A DNA stretch of 64,000 nucleotides from NCBI GenBank assembly GCA_033398695.1, contig CM065805.1, forward strand, positions 165,083,787 to 165,147,786. Direction: 5' to 3'. The notes beneath the pieces are model-generated. The model did not search any database, was not told where the DNA came from, and saw only the letters and a program-made list of their open reading frames with translations. The translations under genes were made by a program, and so were the position numbers. Source of the DNA: Orobanche coerulescens. Taxonomy: Eukaryota; Streptophyta; Magnoliopsida; Lamiales; Orobanchaceae. Position 1 is the first letter of the stretch. Each line of letters starts with the position of its first letter. Positions 23,156-34,688 of this stretch are shown one piece after another.

Positions 23156-23984
23156 AGGCGTATAAAGGCAAGATTTTTGTGTTTTGATTAGGAATTCGTG
23201 ATGTTTAGACTTGGAAAGTTCTGAAATTGTTTATACTAGGTTGTGTTGAACCGTTGAGTTCGATTGGTTAGTTTTCTCAGTTGTTGACCGTTATCGGATA
23301 TGTGTTATTTGGTTTCTTCGATAGGTTGAGATTATTGATCGGTAATTATAACCGGATATTGCGGTCGTGTTCGAGTATGTCCATTGTATTGCGTTTGATC
23401 GAGGCTGAGGAGCTCGTAGATAAAGGCAATGTGTTCGGCAGCAGCTTCGTGGTATCGGTATCGAGGCAAGTTATTACTTGCTCAGTTATAATATTTAATG
23501 AATGGTTTCAGTTTCATTTCGTTTATAATGCATATAGCGATGATTATTATTGTGAACTCTGGATATTCGGATCGCATATCGTTCTTTCGATTCTGGGAGG
23601 TAAATCATAATGTATATGCTTTATCTCAGTTATTGGTAACTTCGAGTATCGAGGTTACATTATAATAAAGACGAGGATATGAGTATATATAGTTCAGTGT
23701 ACGTTTGGATCGCCGAGCATTGAGGATAATCGTCGGTGATGATTGGACATCGAGGTTGCTCCCGAAGGACTCGGGGCTAAAATTCCATATTGATTATGGT
23801 TTAGTGTTATTTATTTTGGTCTCGTACATTTTCTTTCATGTTGTTGAACATGAAGTAGTCCTGGTATATTGTCATGTTGTCGTGCATGTTATGTTGTTCA
23901 TGTTGATGAACGTGTTGATTTGCATATGTGTATGCATATTGTGTTGTTTATGTTGTGTAAATAATCCGATGGGATTATGAGGAT

Positions 23985-24290
23985 CTATGCTGAGGGCGCT
24001 GGATCGAAAGTCCACCATGCGTTGGTTCGACGGGATCATCATGGGGATCTATGCTGAGGGCGCTTGATCGTTGGACAGGTTTTCCACCATGCGTTGGTTC
24101 GACGGGATCATCATGGGGATCTATGCTGAGGGCGCTGGATCGTTGGATTACCAGTATTGTGTTGATGGAATCTTGTGAATTCGCATCATTGATTTTGTCA
24201 TGTGTTGTTGTTCACATGTGTATTGTTAGTTATCCACCTTATGTTGATCTGATAGGATTAACAAAGGGATCTATGCTGAGGGCGCTGGAT
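23985..24290 (+). repeat. TEK1 LTR tandem repeat, about 65-bp unit
   Basis: Units contain GATCTATGCTGAGGGCGCTG and CCACCATGCGTTGG...ACGGGATCATCATGG. Two near-perfect copies and partial copies are present; the 3' LTR has the same at 30120-30430. Related words occur in the TEK2 LTR at 38850-38990. Confidence 0.8.
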
Positions 24291-25200
24291 CGTCGGATTT
24301 CCATTGAGTATACATGATTGTTATTGCTGTGATCATATTGACGTGGTCATATGAGTATGCATTTGTAGGTCTTGTGTTAGGGCCTTGTCCGTATTGCATT
24401 GTTCTGATCTCGGATTAGACTGATATGATTATCGTGGCACATCATATCTCGAGGTATGTTCCATATTTTCTTTGGTCTTGTCTTTGGTGGACAATCGGTT
24501 ACCGTCTTGGGATTTGTTGATATTATTCGATGGATCGTATTGGTCAGATATGGTAGATTTCCGTATCGTGAGTTGGTTCTGATAGTTTGAGGATCTTGAG
24601 TATTGTTTGAGGTACAATACAGATATTATGTTCGAGTTTATTGGTTAATCGAGTACAGGATGTGAAATGTGATAATGGTTATTCTGATGAGAATTTCTTG
24701 AGTAAGTAAAGATTACGTTGGTCGTATTCTTATGTTGTATTCTCATTGGTATGTTATTATTAATGTGATGTGACGGTTATCATTGTTGGATATTATGGCT
24801 GACCCCGTCGTGGGATTTCTTTTAGGTTCTCGGAGTATCAAGCTTGTAGCGGTCGTGAAGAGATGAGCTTCTGAGGATACCGGCTAGGACATGTTACGTA
24901 CATTGAGTTTCTTGATTGGTTCTTGTTTTCCGCCGCTAGAGTATCGTTTTGGTTGGTCTTTTACCGCGCGTGAGTATTTTGAGACGCTCTTTTGGTATCT
25001 AACCGAGGTTACTTTGGAAATCGCTTCCTAAACTTTTGAGTATCATTTGTTTGGCCTTGCGATTTCAAATGAGTTTTACGACGGTTTTGATAAATGGATT
25101 TTATAAGTCTTTGTGAATTTTTAAAGTTAGTACCGTCGTTGGCCTCTTTGTCATTTGTCTATGTTTGTGAACATTTCTTTTTAGCCTTGTGGGTTCCATC

Positions 25201-25248
25201 TCTGTGCCCACGGAGCTGTAATATTTCCGGTTAAATCTGGGGTGTTAC
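25201..25248 (+). other. TEK1 LTR-terminal stem-loop
   Basis: GTGGG pairs with CCCAC (about 25189-25212), followed by GGAGCTGTAATAT or GGCGCTGTAATAT, 30-45 bases before the LTR end. Three other Tekay families here keep a stem at the same place with different sequence. Confidence 0.55.
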
Positions 25249-27702
25249 GAATATGGTATCGGAGCTTAGGTTGAGAAAACCTAGGCATTTGGGTCGAGTT
25301 GGGTCGTGTTTTTGTTGCATCATTCGAGTTGTCGATTGACAAATACTAGAGCCGTGAGTCTTTGTTGTTCACTCAGGCTTGTGCGTTATCGGATTTTCCA
25401 AAGATCGTGATCGGGCTTGTTATAACTTTTCCAAATGGTGTTTACGTGATATATTGTGTTCTTGAGTTGCACTGAGTTTGCAAAACGTGAGTTTTGAAAA
25501 TACCTGTGTCGAGTATTTTCTTGAGTCGAGACATGTGGCAGTACCACGGGGAATCGTCGGCTTCACGATCTGTAAGTATTTGGATTTTTGAATTGCATTG
25601 AGATTTATTGCTGTTCTATAGATGATATGTTTTGAGATTCAACAGATATTATGCATTTCAATATAAGGTGACAGAGTTGGGATAGGATTGATGATCTTGA
25701 GAAGTTATAATTTTGGAAATCAGTATATCAGCTAGATTTTGGAACGGAATTCTGTAATCGGGAGAAGGACTATGGATTGTTGAGAAGAACATGTAGCATG
25801 TTAATTCATTTGAGATACATGAACTGTTTTGAGCATTTGAAAATGATACTTTTCAAAATGAATATTTTACGGATGTTTTACGGAAAATGATTTTGGGCCG
25901 AGACCCAATCAATTTTGAAATGGTTTTATAACTCAGGACTTGAAGTCCGAAAAGGGGTTTTCTACTTTTTAAACTTTTTGTAATGCGGAACGAGTTACGG
26001 GCTAAGACCCTAATGTTTCAAACGGCTTTTCTGTTTTCTTAAAACTCCCGAGACTTGTAAAACACTTTACCAATCATTTACCTATGTTATTTCCGCCTTT
26101 CGAGGCTTTGGTTTACTTGTTCAAATTGAACCTCTCGGGAAGTCTTTCGCTGTGTGGATTTGTTTCAATATTTTGTCATATCATATTTGAGGTGATCCAG
26201 GATGGATTAAGGATTTACGTTGCGAGTAGTATGTAGAGAGGAGTTTTTATCAGAGTATATATATTTGAGATTTTGGAACTCTATCGTGTGGTTTTCTGAT
26301 GGAATATCAGTGGATATTGGTGACGAGCCGAAGTGGTATACAGGAGTATGGATATAGTCGAGCATTTGCATACTTTTCATTTTAAAACTTCGAAATCGTG
26401 TGGATTCGAAGGAAACTGTTATCAAATACTTGGCACCATCGAGCCAAGTTAATTTTTCGAAAATTGATTTTGTGGTCTTACCAAAATTTATGTTTTTAGT
26501 TTTGAAATTTTTGAAAGAACTTTCGAAAATTTGTATTCTTGACGAGACTTTATGATTTCAAACTGGTTTTGAAAATGTGATTGATATACATACGCATTTA
26601 GTGCATAATGCATATCGTGGTGAAGTTCTGAATGAGACTCACGAACTGGATGGTACATCAGTATGGTACGATGAAAGAGATTCGAACGTTAGTATGGTAG
26701 TTTGGTTATCCACGGATGATCGGTTGATTTATCGGATAAGAGAAATATGTTGCGTGTTGTAGATTCATGCACATAATATTATTTTGGAAACTGGAGATTT
26801 TGTGAAACCGGGACATATGTGCTATGTGATTCCATTGGTACGGTAGTAGCGCGATTTTACCACAGTGATTCTGGAATGATTTCCTTGTAAGCGTAGATTT
26901 GGGGATGGTGACCCCATACTGGTTGTTTTAGATAGTGAGTGGTCGTTTCCACTCCGTGTATGATTGGGTATGTTCGTCAGTTTGTGATTGGTTGTTCATA
27001 TGCCGAGGGGTATGTTCGCCAGTCGGATATGTTTATTGAGATCCACTGTATGTGATCGGTGTGTCGTTTTGAGAATTTTGCTTTTTCGTATATCCGCTTA
27101 CGTGGTTCTCGTGTTGATAGTGTTGGAGTTTACCGTGTGAAGGTATTCTCGATTTCCGTTGATCGTTCGTTGGTTGTATTGGAGTTTATCACGTTGATGA
27201 TATTCTCGATTGTGTCTTGACCTCTGGTTGGTCAGATTGGAATTTATCATGTCGATGATAAATTCGGTTGATTGTTGATCATTGTTGGTGATCATCCGAG
27301 CGTTCGATTGTCTATCGATGTTTCGGGATTCGTTGCCATTGTATTGAGCGGTTGTTTCACGTATACATCGGATATTATTCGCTTTATCGCATTAGGACTT
27401 GATTATGTAATCAGCAGATAGGATTTGATTCGGGCATTGTTTCATCCGAAGACGATATCTTTTGTTGAGACTCGGAGAATTGTAATCGTAGCGTATTGGG
27501 ACCGTATGGTGAGATCGCTTGCTAGTATCTCCGGAGATCGTCGACCTGCGTATTTGTAAGTATGCGGTTTTGGCTATTCGAATAATGATGATTGATCGGT
27601 CGTGATGGTTTTGGGATATTTTGGGTTGAATAAAGATGTTTGTTTGTTGTCTATGACGGATTGCAAGTTTCGAGGACGAAACTTATTTTAAGGGGTGTAG
27701 AA
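25249..27702 (+). other. TEK1 internal region, no coding capacity
   Basis: No frame shows gag-pol motifs, and the longest frames are about 70 codons and unrelated. The sequence is AT-rich and not a recognisable decayed gag-pol. The right end (27671-27702) keeps CGAGGACGAAACTTATTTTA and AAGGGGTGTAGAA, the Tekay polypurine tract, directly before the 3' LTR. Confidence 0.7.
25254..25265 (+). promoter_or_regulatory. TEK1 primer binding site, initiator tRNA-Met
   Basis: TGGTATCGGAGC lies 5 bases after the 5' LTR and matches the complement of the initiator tRNA-Met 3' end except for one base (A to G). Confidence 0.8.
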
Positions 27703-30700
27703 TGTAATATCCTAATTTCTATTATGTTGTTTGATATTATTTTATCCGAGTTATATTGTACATCGTGGAATCATACAGTAGGGATAAAATAAATAAAGGA
27801 CTGAGATATCGATATCGGTATAATTGTCGTATTTGGTCGACAATTACATTTGAGGATATTGTGTATCGTGTTGTCGTACTTTTGATATTGGGTATATCGT
27901 ATGATGATATTATTGGATTCATGTTTGTGTTCGGTGTGTCTTATGTTCGCTTTTGGTATGTCGAGACGTTGGACAAGAATCTGGAAAATGGCTAAGTATA
28001 GCCTTATTAGCGCACGCCGATATTCATGCATAACGCACGCTATCGCGTGATTAGCGACGCTACGTTTATAGGTTAGCGTCGCTAGTGCGCATGCATCGGA
28101 AGGAATCTGCGTGTGGACCCGGCCGCTTTGGCGCACGTTACGTAAGTCAACGGTTGTTGTCCGAAGTATTAGCGCACGCTAAAATATTAGGCTTAGCGTA
28201 CGCTAACTATGTATCACCAACAAGGAATCTTATCCTTGCCGACATCGGAATGTGGGGGCGAGTGGTAGGTGAACACCGTAGTAAGTCAACTTCGGATAGC
28301 GCACGCTAAGAGTAAGGACTTGCGACGCTAGACATGATGATTTACGACGTTAATGCATGGGCATTACGACGTAAGGTAGTTTACGAAGCAAGACAAGAGC
28401 CTCGGATCGCGATAGCGCACGCTAACAAAGTCGATTAAGCACGCTAAGGCTAGCGCACGCTAAACATAAGGGTTTAGCGCACGCTAGTGGTGCATTCTAT
28501 ATAAAGGGACAAACGGGTGTCATGAAACATTTCGTCCATTTCTTTCCTTTCACCCGATAGAGACAACCTTGTGAGAACATTTGGAGTTCCTAAACACCGA
28601 GGATGATCCTCTTTAACAAGATTAAAGATGGAAATCATGGAGTGAAGCTTTGTTCTTGAAATCATTGGTGATTCTTGAAATCAATCCTTTCCTTCAAAAA
28701 GGTAATTACTCTTCACTTTGAGATTTCGTTTTGGATTGTATATGATGTTCTTGAGTTGATGATTATCATATAAACAAGTTGATGAGCATGACAACGAGTT
28801 GGATTACCGTACTAAGTTAGTGTTGTTATCAATATATGAGTATTGATATGTTTCGTATGGTTTTGGATGGAATTCAAGATATATGTTGATGTAATTCCCT
28901 TCTTCAATTCGGATTTTTGATGTTTTGTCGTTGGTTACTTCGTATGGTAACGATTATGGTGGTGCTATTTTGATTCTTGAAGTTATATGAATTGTATGTC
29001 GAAGAACATGATGAATAAGGATTTTTAGATGTTAGAACACATCGGATTTTATCATTTTATGGATCATGAACGTGAATTTGGATAATTCGTGTTCTTGAAG
29101 AGCTATTAAATTATATGTCATGATTGTTATAAAATCCTTAATCTCGAGATGAGTTGATCATTGTCATGATGGAAGTGTTAGACGATGCTTGAAATGCATG
29201 CCACTTCACAGCATTAGCGCACGCTACGTTTACTGCCTAGCGCGCGCTAACGGGAGCAACTTAGCGCACGCTACGTTAGGTGATTAACGTGCGCTAAGTA
29301 GGCAGACAGTGCAGTATTTTTGTCTTTTGATTAGGAATTCGTGATGGTTTGACTTGGTTGGTTCTGACTGTGTTTATTCGAGGTTGTGTTGAACCGTTGA
29401 GTTCGATTGGTTAGTTTTCTCAGTTGTTGACCGTTATCGGATATGTGTTATTTGGTTTCTTCGATAGGTTGAGATTATTGATCGGTAATTATAACCGGAT
29501 ATTGCGGTCGTGTTCGAGTATGTCCATTGTATTGCGTTTGATCGAGGCTGAGGAGCTCGTAGATAAAGGCAATGTGTTCGGCAGCAGCTTCGTGGTATCG
29601 GTATCGAGGCAAGTTATTACTTGCTCAGTTATAATATTTAATGAATGGTTTCAGTTTCATTTCGATTATAATGCATATAGCGATGATTATTATTGTGAAC
29701 TCTGGATATTCGGATCGCATATCGTTCTTTCGATTCTGGGAGGTAAATCATAATGTATATGCTTTATCTCAGTTATTGGTAACTTCGAGTATCGAGGTTA
29801 CATTATAATAAAGACGAGGATATGAGTATCTATAGTTCAGTGTACGTTTGGATCGCCGAGCATTGAGGATAATCGTCGGTGATGATTGGACATTGAGGTT
29901 GCTCCCGAAGGACTCGGGGCAAAAATTCCATATTGATTATGGTTTAGTGTTATTTATTTTGGTCTCGTACATTTTCTTTCATGTTGTTGAACATGAAGTA
30001 GTCCTGGTATATTGTAATGTTGTCGTGCATGTTATGTTGTTCATGTTGATGAACGTGTTGATTTGCATATGTGTATGCATATTGTGTTGTTTATGTTGTG
30101 TAAATAATCCGATGGGATTATGAGGATCTATGCTGAGGGCGCTGGATCGAATGTCCACCATGCGTTGGTTCGACGGGATCATCATGGGGATCTATGCTGA
30201 GGGCGCTGGATCGTTGGACAGGTTTTCCACCATGCGTTGGTTGGACGGGATCATCATGGGGATCTATGCTGAGGGCGCTGGATCGTTGGATTACCAGTAT
30301 TGTGTTGATGGAATCTTGTGAATTCGCATCATTGATTTTGTCATGTGTTGTTGTTCACATGTGTATTGTTAGTTATCCACCTTATGTTGATCTGATAGGA
30401 TTAACAAAGGGATCTATGCTAAGGGCGCTGGATCGTCGGATTTCCATTGAGTATACATGATTGTTATTGCTGTGATCATATTGACGTGGTCATATGAGTA
30501 TGCATTTGTAGGTCTTGTGTTAGGGCCTTGTCCGTATTACATTGTTCTGATCTCGGATTAGACTGATATGATTATCGTGGCACATCATATCTCGAGGTAT
30601 GTTCCATATTTTCTTTGGTCTTGTCTTTTGTGGACAATCGGTTACCGTCTTGGGATTTGTTGATATTATTCGATGGATCGTATTGGTCAGATATGGTAGA

Positions 30701-31393
30701 TTTCCGTATCGTGAGTTGGTTCTGATAGTTTGAGGATCTTGAGTATTGTTTGAGGTACAATACAGATATTATGTTCGAGTTTATTGGTTAATCGAGTACA
30801 GGATGTGAAATGTGATAATGGTTATTCTGATGAGAATTTCTTGAGTAAGTAAAGATTACGTTGGTCGTATTCTTATGTTGTATTCTCATTGGTATGTTAT
30901 TATTAATGTGATGTGACGGTTATCATTGTTGGATATTATGGTGACCCCGTCGTGGGATTTCTTTTAGGTTCTCGAGTATCAAGCTTGTAGCGGTCGTGAA
31001 GAGATGAGCTTCCTGAGGATCTTGGCTAGGACATGTTCGTACATTGAGTTTCTTGATTGGTTCTTGTTTTCCGCCGCTAGAGTATCGTTTTGGTTGGTCT
31101 TTTCCGCCGCGTGAGTATTTTGAGACGCTCTTTTGGTATCCGTAACCGAGGTTACTTTGGAAATCGCTTCCTAAACTTTTGAGTATCATTTGCTTGGCCT
31201 TGCGATTTCAAATGAGTTTTACGACGGTTTTGATAAATGGATTTTATAAGTCTTTATGAATTTTTAAAGTTAGTACCGTCGTTGGCCTCTTGGGCATTTG
31301 TAAATGTTTGTGAAAATTTCTTTTTAGCCTTGTGGGTTCCATCTCGGGGCCCACGGCGCTGTAATATTTCCGGTTAAATCTGGGGGTGTTACA
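27703..31393 (+). repeat. TEK1 3' LTR
   Basis: Long identical stretches with the 5' LTR, for example around 28740-29170. Differences are concentrated in the dyad arrays (28010-28440, 29200-29330) and near 30940-31150. It ends TCTGGGGGTGTTACA. Confidence 0.9.
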
Positions 31394-31422
31394 AAATGGC
31401 CACTTCCACCATCAGGTAGATT

Positions 31423-32385
31423 CAGGTGCGGATCACAAGCCTCTCAACCGTGGGGACGAAGTTAATATCTTATATATTTTTAAAAATATAAAAAATAAAT
31501 CATCCAAAATTATAAATAACAAAACATTAAAGCTAGATGTTAAATATAAAATTACCAAACATCGCTCATCAAAGTGGAACCCGTCGATCCTTCGCGGCCT
31601 TGAAATCTTTTATAATTTCATCCAATGTAATCTTTTCAGCAAGTTCTCTTTCGATATACAAAACCAACTAGTCATTTAGAAAGACGGAAAGTGTTGGTTG
31701 AAGAGGACCAAGATTCATATAAGCTCGTCGAATTGTATCTTGTTGATTGACGGGATAATCATAAACTTGATGATGCAAGCGAGGGTCTCGTTCTAATGCA
31801 CTAAGATCAATATTATTACTATTCGTTTGAGCTTTTTTGCAAGGGTTTTCGGTAACCGGACACTAGGTGAAGCCGGGGTATTATCATCAAGATTTGTTGT
31901 CTCTTCGACATCTTGAGAAGAAGAACTAACATGTTTTCTTTTAAAAAACTCATGAATGATAGATTGAGTTTTCTTCATCTACATGTCAAATAAAATTAAC
32001 AATTTTATCACATTTTAAATCAATTGAACTATCAAAGTATTAATAATTTCATAAAAAAATACTAGGACAGGCTACAAAAGAATCCCAAAATAAAAAGCCA
32101 AAGAGTGAGTAGAAGGCAAAACCTAATCGATATCGACGTCTTCTTTCTGTTGGACTGCTGGAGGCCGCTGCAGTTCTGGATGAGGTCGATGGTCGTTGTG
32201 CTTCCTTCCTGGTCACGAACTGAAGGCGCTGGAGTGGGAAAGAAGTCCATCTTCTTTTTCTAAAAAGAGGTTATAACTTGTGTGGGCTGGGCTTTACTTA
32301 ATTATACCTGGCTGGGCTCTACTATTTTTTTTAAAAAGGCCCAGGGGCCTTGACCCCTAAAGGCCCCATAGGGCCTCCGCCCCTG
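31423..32385 (-). mobile_element. hAT-d: internally deleted ZMYM1-type hAT transposon
   Basis: Both sides carry the 8-bp target duplication GGTAGATT (31415-31422 and about 32386-32393), the size made by hAT transposases. The ends are inverted and imperfect: CAGGTGCGGATC at the left and, on the minus strand, CAGGGGCGGAGG at the right. Inside is a minus-strand transposase reduced to its two ends. At about 0.96 kb it is a deletion derivative that needs an intact relative to move. Confidence 0.85.
31569..31978 (-). pseudogene. ZMYM1/TTF-type hAT transposase, N- and C-terminal ends joined by deletion
   Basis: The minus-strand frame starts MKKTQSIIHEFFKRK, the usual start of plant zinc-finger MYM-type protein 1-like hAT transposases. 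It passes through a Ser/Asp/Thr-rich linker to ERDPRLHHQVYDYPVNQQD and RRAYMNLGPLQPTLS, the start of the TTF-type zinc-finger region. It then jumps to YIERELAEKITLDEIIKDF and RRVPL with a stop at 31569, which is the family's C-terminal end. The zinc finger, the RNase H-like catalytic core and most of the dimerisation region are missing. At least one frameshift and a stop at the junction are present. Family members are usually 700-800 residues. Confidence 0.8.
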
Positions 32386-32414
32386 GGTAGATTATCTCGG
32401 TCCACACTCGTTAG

Positions 32415-32545
32415 TGTTGGAAAAAAGGAAATAATGGGGCTGTTTTGAGAAGCCCACTTGAGAGGCAATTTTGAGTGTTTCCGACTTTGAGTTAATGTCG
32501 AGACTTAATTGGGGCTGTTTTGAGCAGCCCAATTGATGATTACAC
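32415..32545 (+). repeat. COP2 5' LTR remnant
   Basis: It aligns with 35344-35465 up to TTAATGTCG-GACTTA, then departs. It contains two copies of GGGGCTGTTTTGAG-AGCCCA, a self-complementary block (AATTGGGGCTG/CAGCCCAATT). Confidence 0.75.
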
Positions 32546-34289
32546 CAGAACCTGACATCTTCTTTCTTAAAAGCAAATATGAAGATTTTAAGTTTTAAGA
32601 TTTTCAAAAGTGAAGTTGAATAATCAACTCAATGTTCGGATAAATCCAATCTGAAGTGACCGAGAAGGAGAGCATGATGCTCTGTTTGAATAATTTTGTA
32701 ATGCAAAAGGCATAATTCATCAAACCACTATACCATGCGTGCCTTAGTCGAATGGCGAAAGACATGATGAACGCCTTCAGGGTTACCTCAAAATGTGTCA
32801 GTGTCTGGCTAAGTCTAAAGTTCCTAAGCAGGTGAATGTATGACCTCAGACGGTCTACTGTTTCTTCACTGGATAAGCACATGATGCATGATGCGTATAA
32901 ATACTTAAATTTGATGTTATGACATATCAGTATGTACTAATCGAGTTAAGAAGAAGAGCCTATCAAATGCGTAACTGATACCGTCGATTTATTAATGTGA
33001 AATGAATCACCAAGTGGTTTTAAAGGTGAAGCAAAAGGCTTGAACTTCGAAAATCACTACGTCTGAATGTCTAACATGCGTGCTAGAAGATAATCTACAA
33101 TGATGTGTGGAAAATAACACTCTTCATATGGTTATATAAGAGAGAAAGAATAATTCTGTTGTGTAGAATTTTGTTTAATATTCGGTAGATCATCCTCTGG
33201 AATAGATACCACTAGGATCTAACGTAAATTCAATTGGAAAATAAAATTAAATGGATCCACGAATAAATAAGAGGCGAAACTACAAATTGAGGCTGTAGTA
33301 ACATGAGAGCCTAAAGTACTTTGAGATATATTCTCTAGTAACGAGAATAAAGTTCATTAGTATGATATATATATATATATGTAGAAGTATATCAAATTAA
33401 CATATATGCAGTCTTCTAAATGGCAATTTTGAGAAAAGCCAACTTGAAAGAACCAGAGGCATATGTGCCTAGTGCAACGGTTGAAAGTCTGCAACTTAGT
33501 GAAATTATTATGAATCTAAATTGACACTAAAACAGTGGCATAAAAATCTTGACATTGTGATGTCAAACAATGACTTCAAAAGATGTGATAAAATATCTAA
33601 TTTGACAACATTCAAATATGGTGATTAAATGACCGAAAAGTACCAATTTGGGGATGCTCAAATTTAGTAACGTAGTTAGTGGAAAATTTATAATTTTGAG
33701 GATGCTTAAAATTAGTAATTTGATCTATGAGAAATTGAAGTCTCGGTTAATAGTTAGTAACGTAATTTGAAAGCGTTAAAAATGCCAACTTATAATGTCA
33801 AAAAGATTCAAGTCAATGAATGCGTCAAGTGTTTATATGCTAAATACACATGATGACTATGTCATTTTAAGAATGAACTTGAATGATCGAGTCATTGATG
33901 TAAGTAATGACAAGGGGATCAATTCAACAAAGTCCGAAAAGATAAATATATGAGACTAAATAGATGATTTTAAAATGTAAAATCTCAAGACATTCACAAT
34001 GTCTCATATGAGGTCAGTCATACTATGATGACATGAATCTTGGAAAGACCAGCGTAATCAATTCTAGTATAGCTGGAATACCTATGGATATGGAGCATCT
34101 ATCCAAGCACAAAAGTAACTGATCTTTCAAGGGTAACTAAAAATCTAATGTCCTAAGTGATTTGTACAAGACTAAACATAGCCTACATCGTGAGTAAACT
34201 ATGTGGATACACAAGTAATCAAGAAACTAATCATCAGTTAGTGATTTCAATGATATAAAGATATATCAAATTACTTGTGTGTATATGCT
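32546..34289 (+). other. COP2 heavily decayed internal sequence
   Basis: AT-rich, with stops in all frames. From its position it should derive from gag-pol, but I can only recognise pol text from about 34290 on. A TA-dinucleotide run lies near 33366-33382. Confidence 0.4.
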
Positions 34290-34688
34290 GCATGATGCAA
34301 ATTGGATATCTGAAATTATGAATTTAATTTCTAATAGTGAATATGTTTCACACTAGCTAGTGCAGTAGTGGAATGAAAATATTTAAATTAGACGGTTATA
34401 GCTCGATTTACAATAGCATCGGAGTTCATAACCTTAGACAAATATGCATAAGAGGCATAATGCAATGCTATTTTCTAGAAGATATTTCAAAATGGGCAAG
34501 TTGTGACCGCAATATGTATTTATTGTAGAGTCAATCTATGATTGGCAGGGGACAGAGCAAAAGTATAATGGTAGTCTCGTCATATAAGGCAGAGACATAA
34601 TACCATTTTGCTATCAACAGGGGTTTTCACTATTAACTATGATTCATCAAGAGATAACATCGCAGATCCGCTAACCAAAGGGTTATAA
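34290..34688 (+). pseudogene. COP2 RNase H remnant (end of copia pol)
   Basis: Segments of the copia RNase H are legible across frames: HDANWISEI, EYVFTLASAVV, ASEFITLDKYA, TAICIYC and finally SSRDNIADPLTKGL before TAA at 34686. Many stops and shifts separate them. The order and the ending DPLTKGL are diagnostic of copia pol of the type with a SRHIRRRHN-like motif, still seen as SRHIRQRHNTI. It is an old copy. Confidence 0.75.

Larger units (their letters stand above)
21538..25248 (+). repeat. TEK1 5' LTR
   Basis: Starts TGTAATATCCGGAATTTC and ends GGGGTGTTAC, with the terminal A lost relative to the 3' LTR. It carries a dyad array (21847-22340), TATATAAA at 22352-22359, a second dyad cluster (about 23065-23155), a tandem repeat (23985-24290) and a terminal hairpin. 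Confidence 0.9.
21538..31393 (+). mobile_element. TEK1: Tekay/Del-like LTR retrotransposon with giant LTRs and no genes
   Basis: LTRs of 3.7 kb (21538-25248 and 27703-31393) flank a 2.45-kb internal region. The ends are TGTAATATCC...GGGTGTTACA, and the perfect target duplication AAATG is at 21533-21537 and 31394-31398. A PBS for initiator tRNA-Met and the motif CGAGGACGAAACTT...TTTAAGGGG before the 3' LTR mark the Tekay chromovirus lineage. No gag, protease, RT or integrase can be read in the internal part, so it is a large non-autonomous (LARD-like) derivative relying on a relative. Confidence 0.9.

Noticed and set aside
23281..24317. Frames of about 90-110 codons repeated at 29424-30460
   Set aside because: The two sets are the same LTR positions in TEK1, hydrophobic and AT-driven, and include the tandem repeat. 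They are non-coding LTR sequence.
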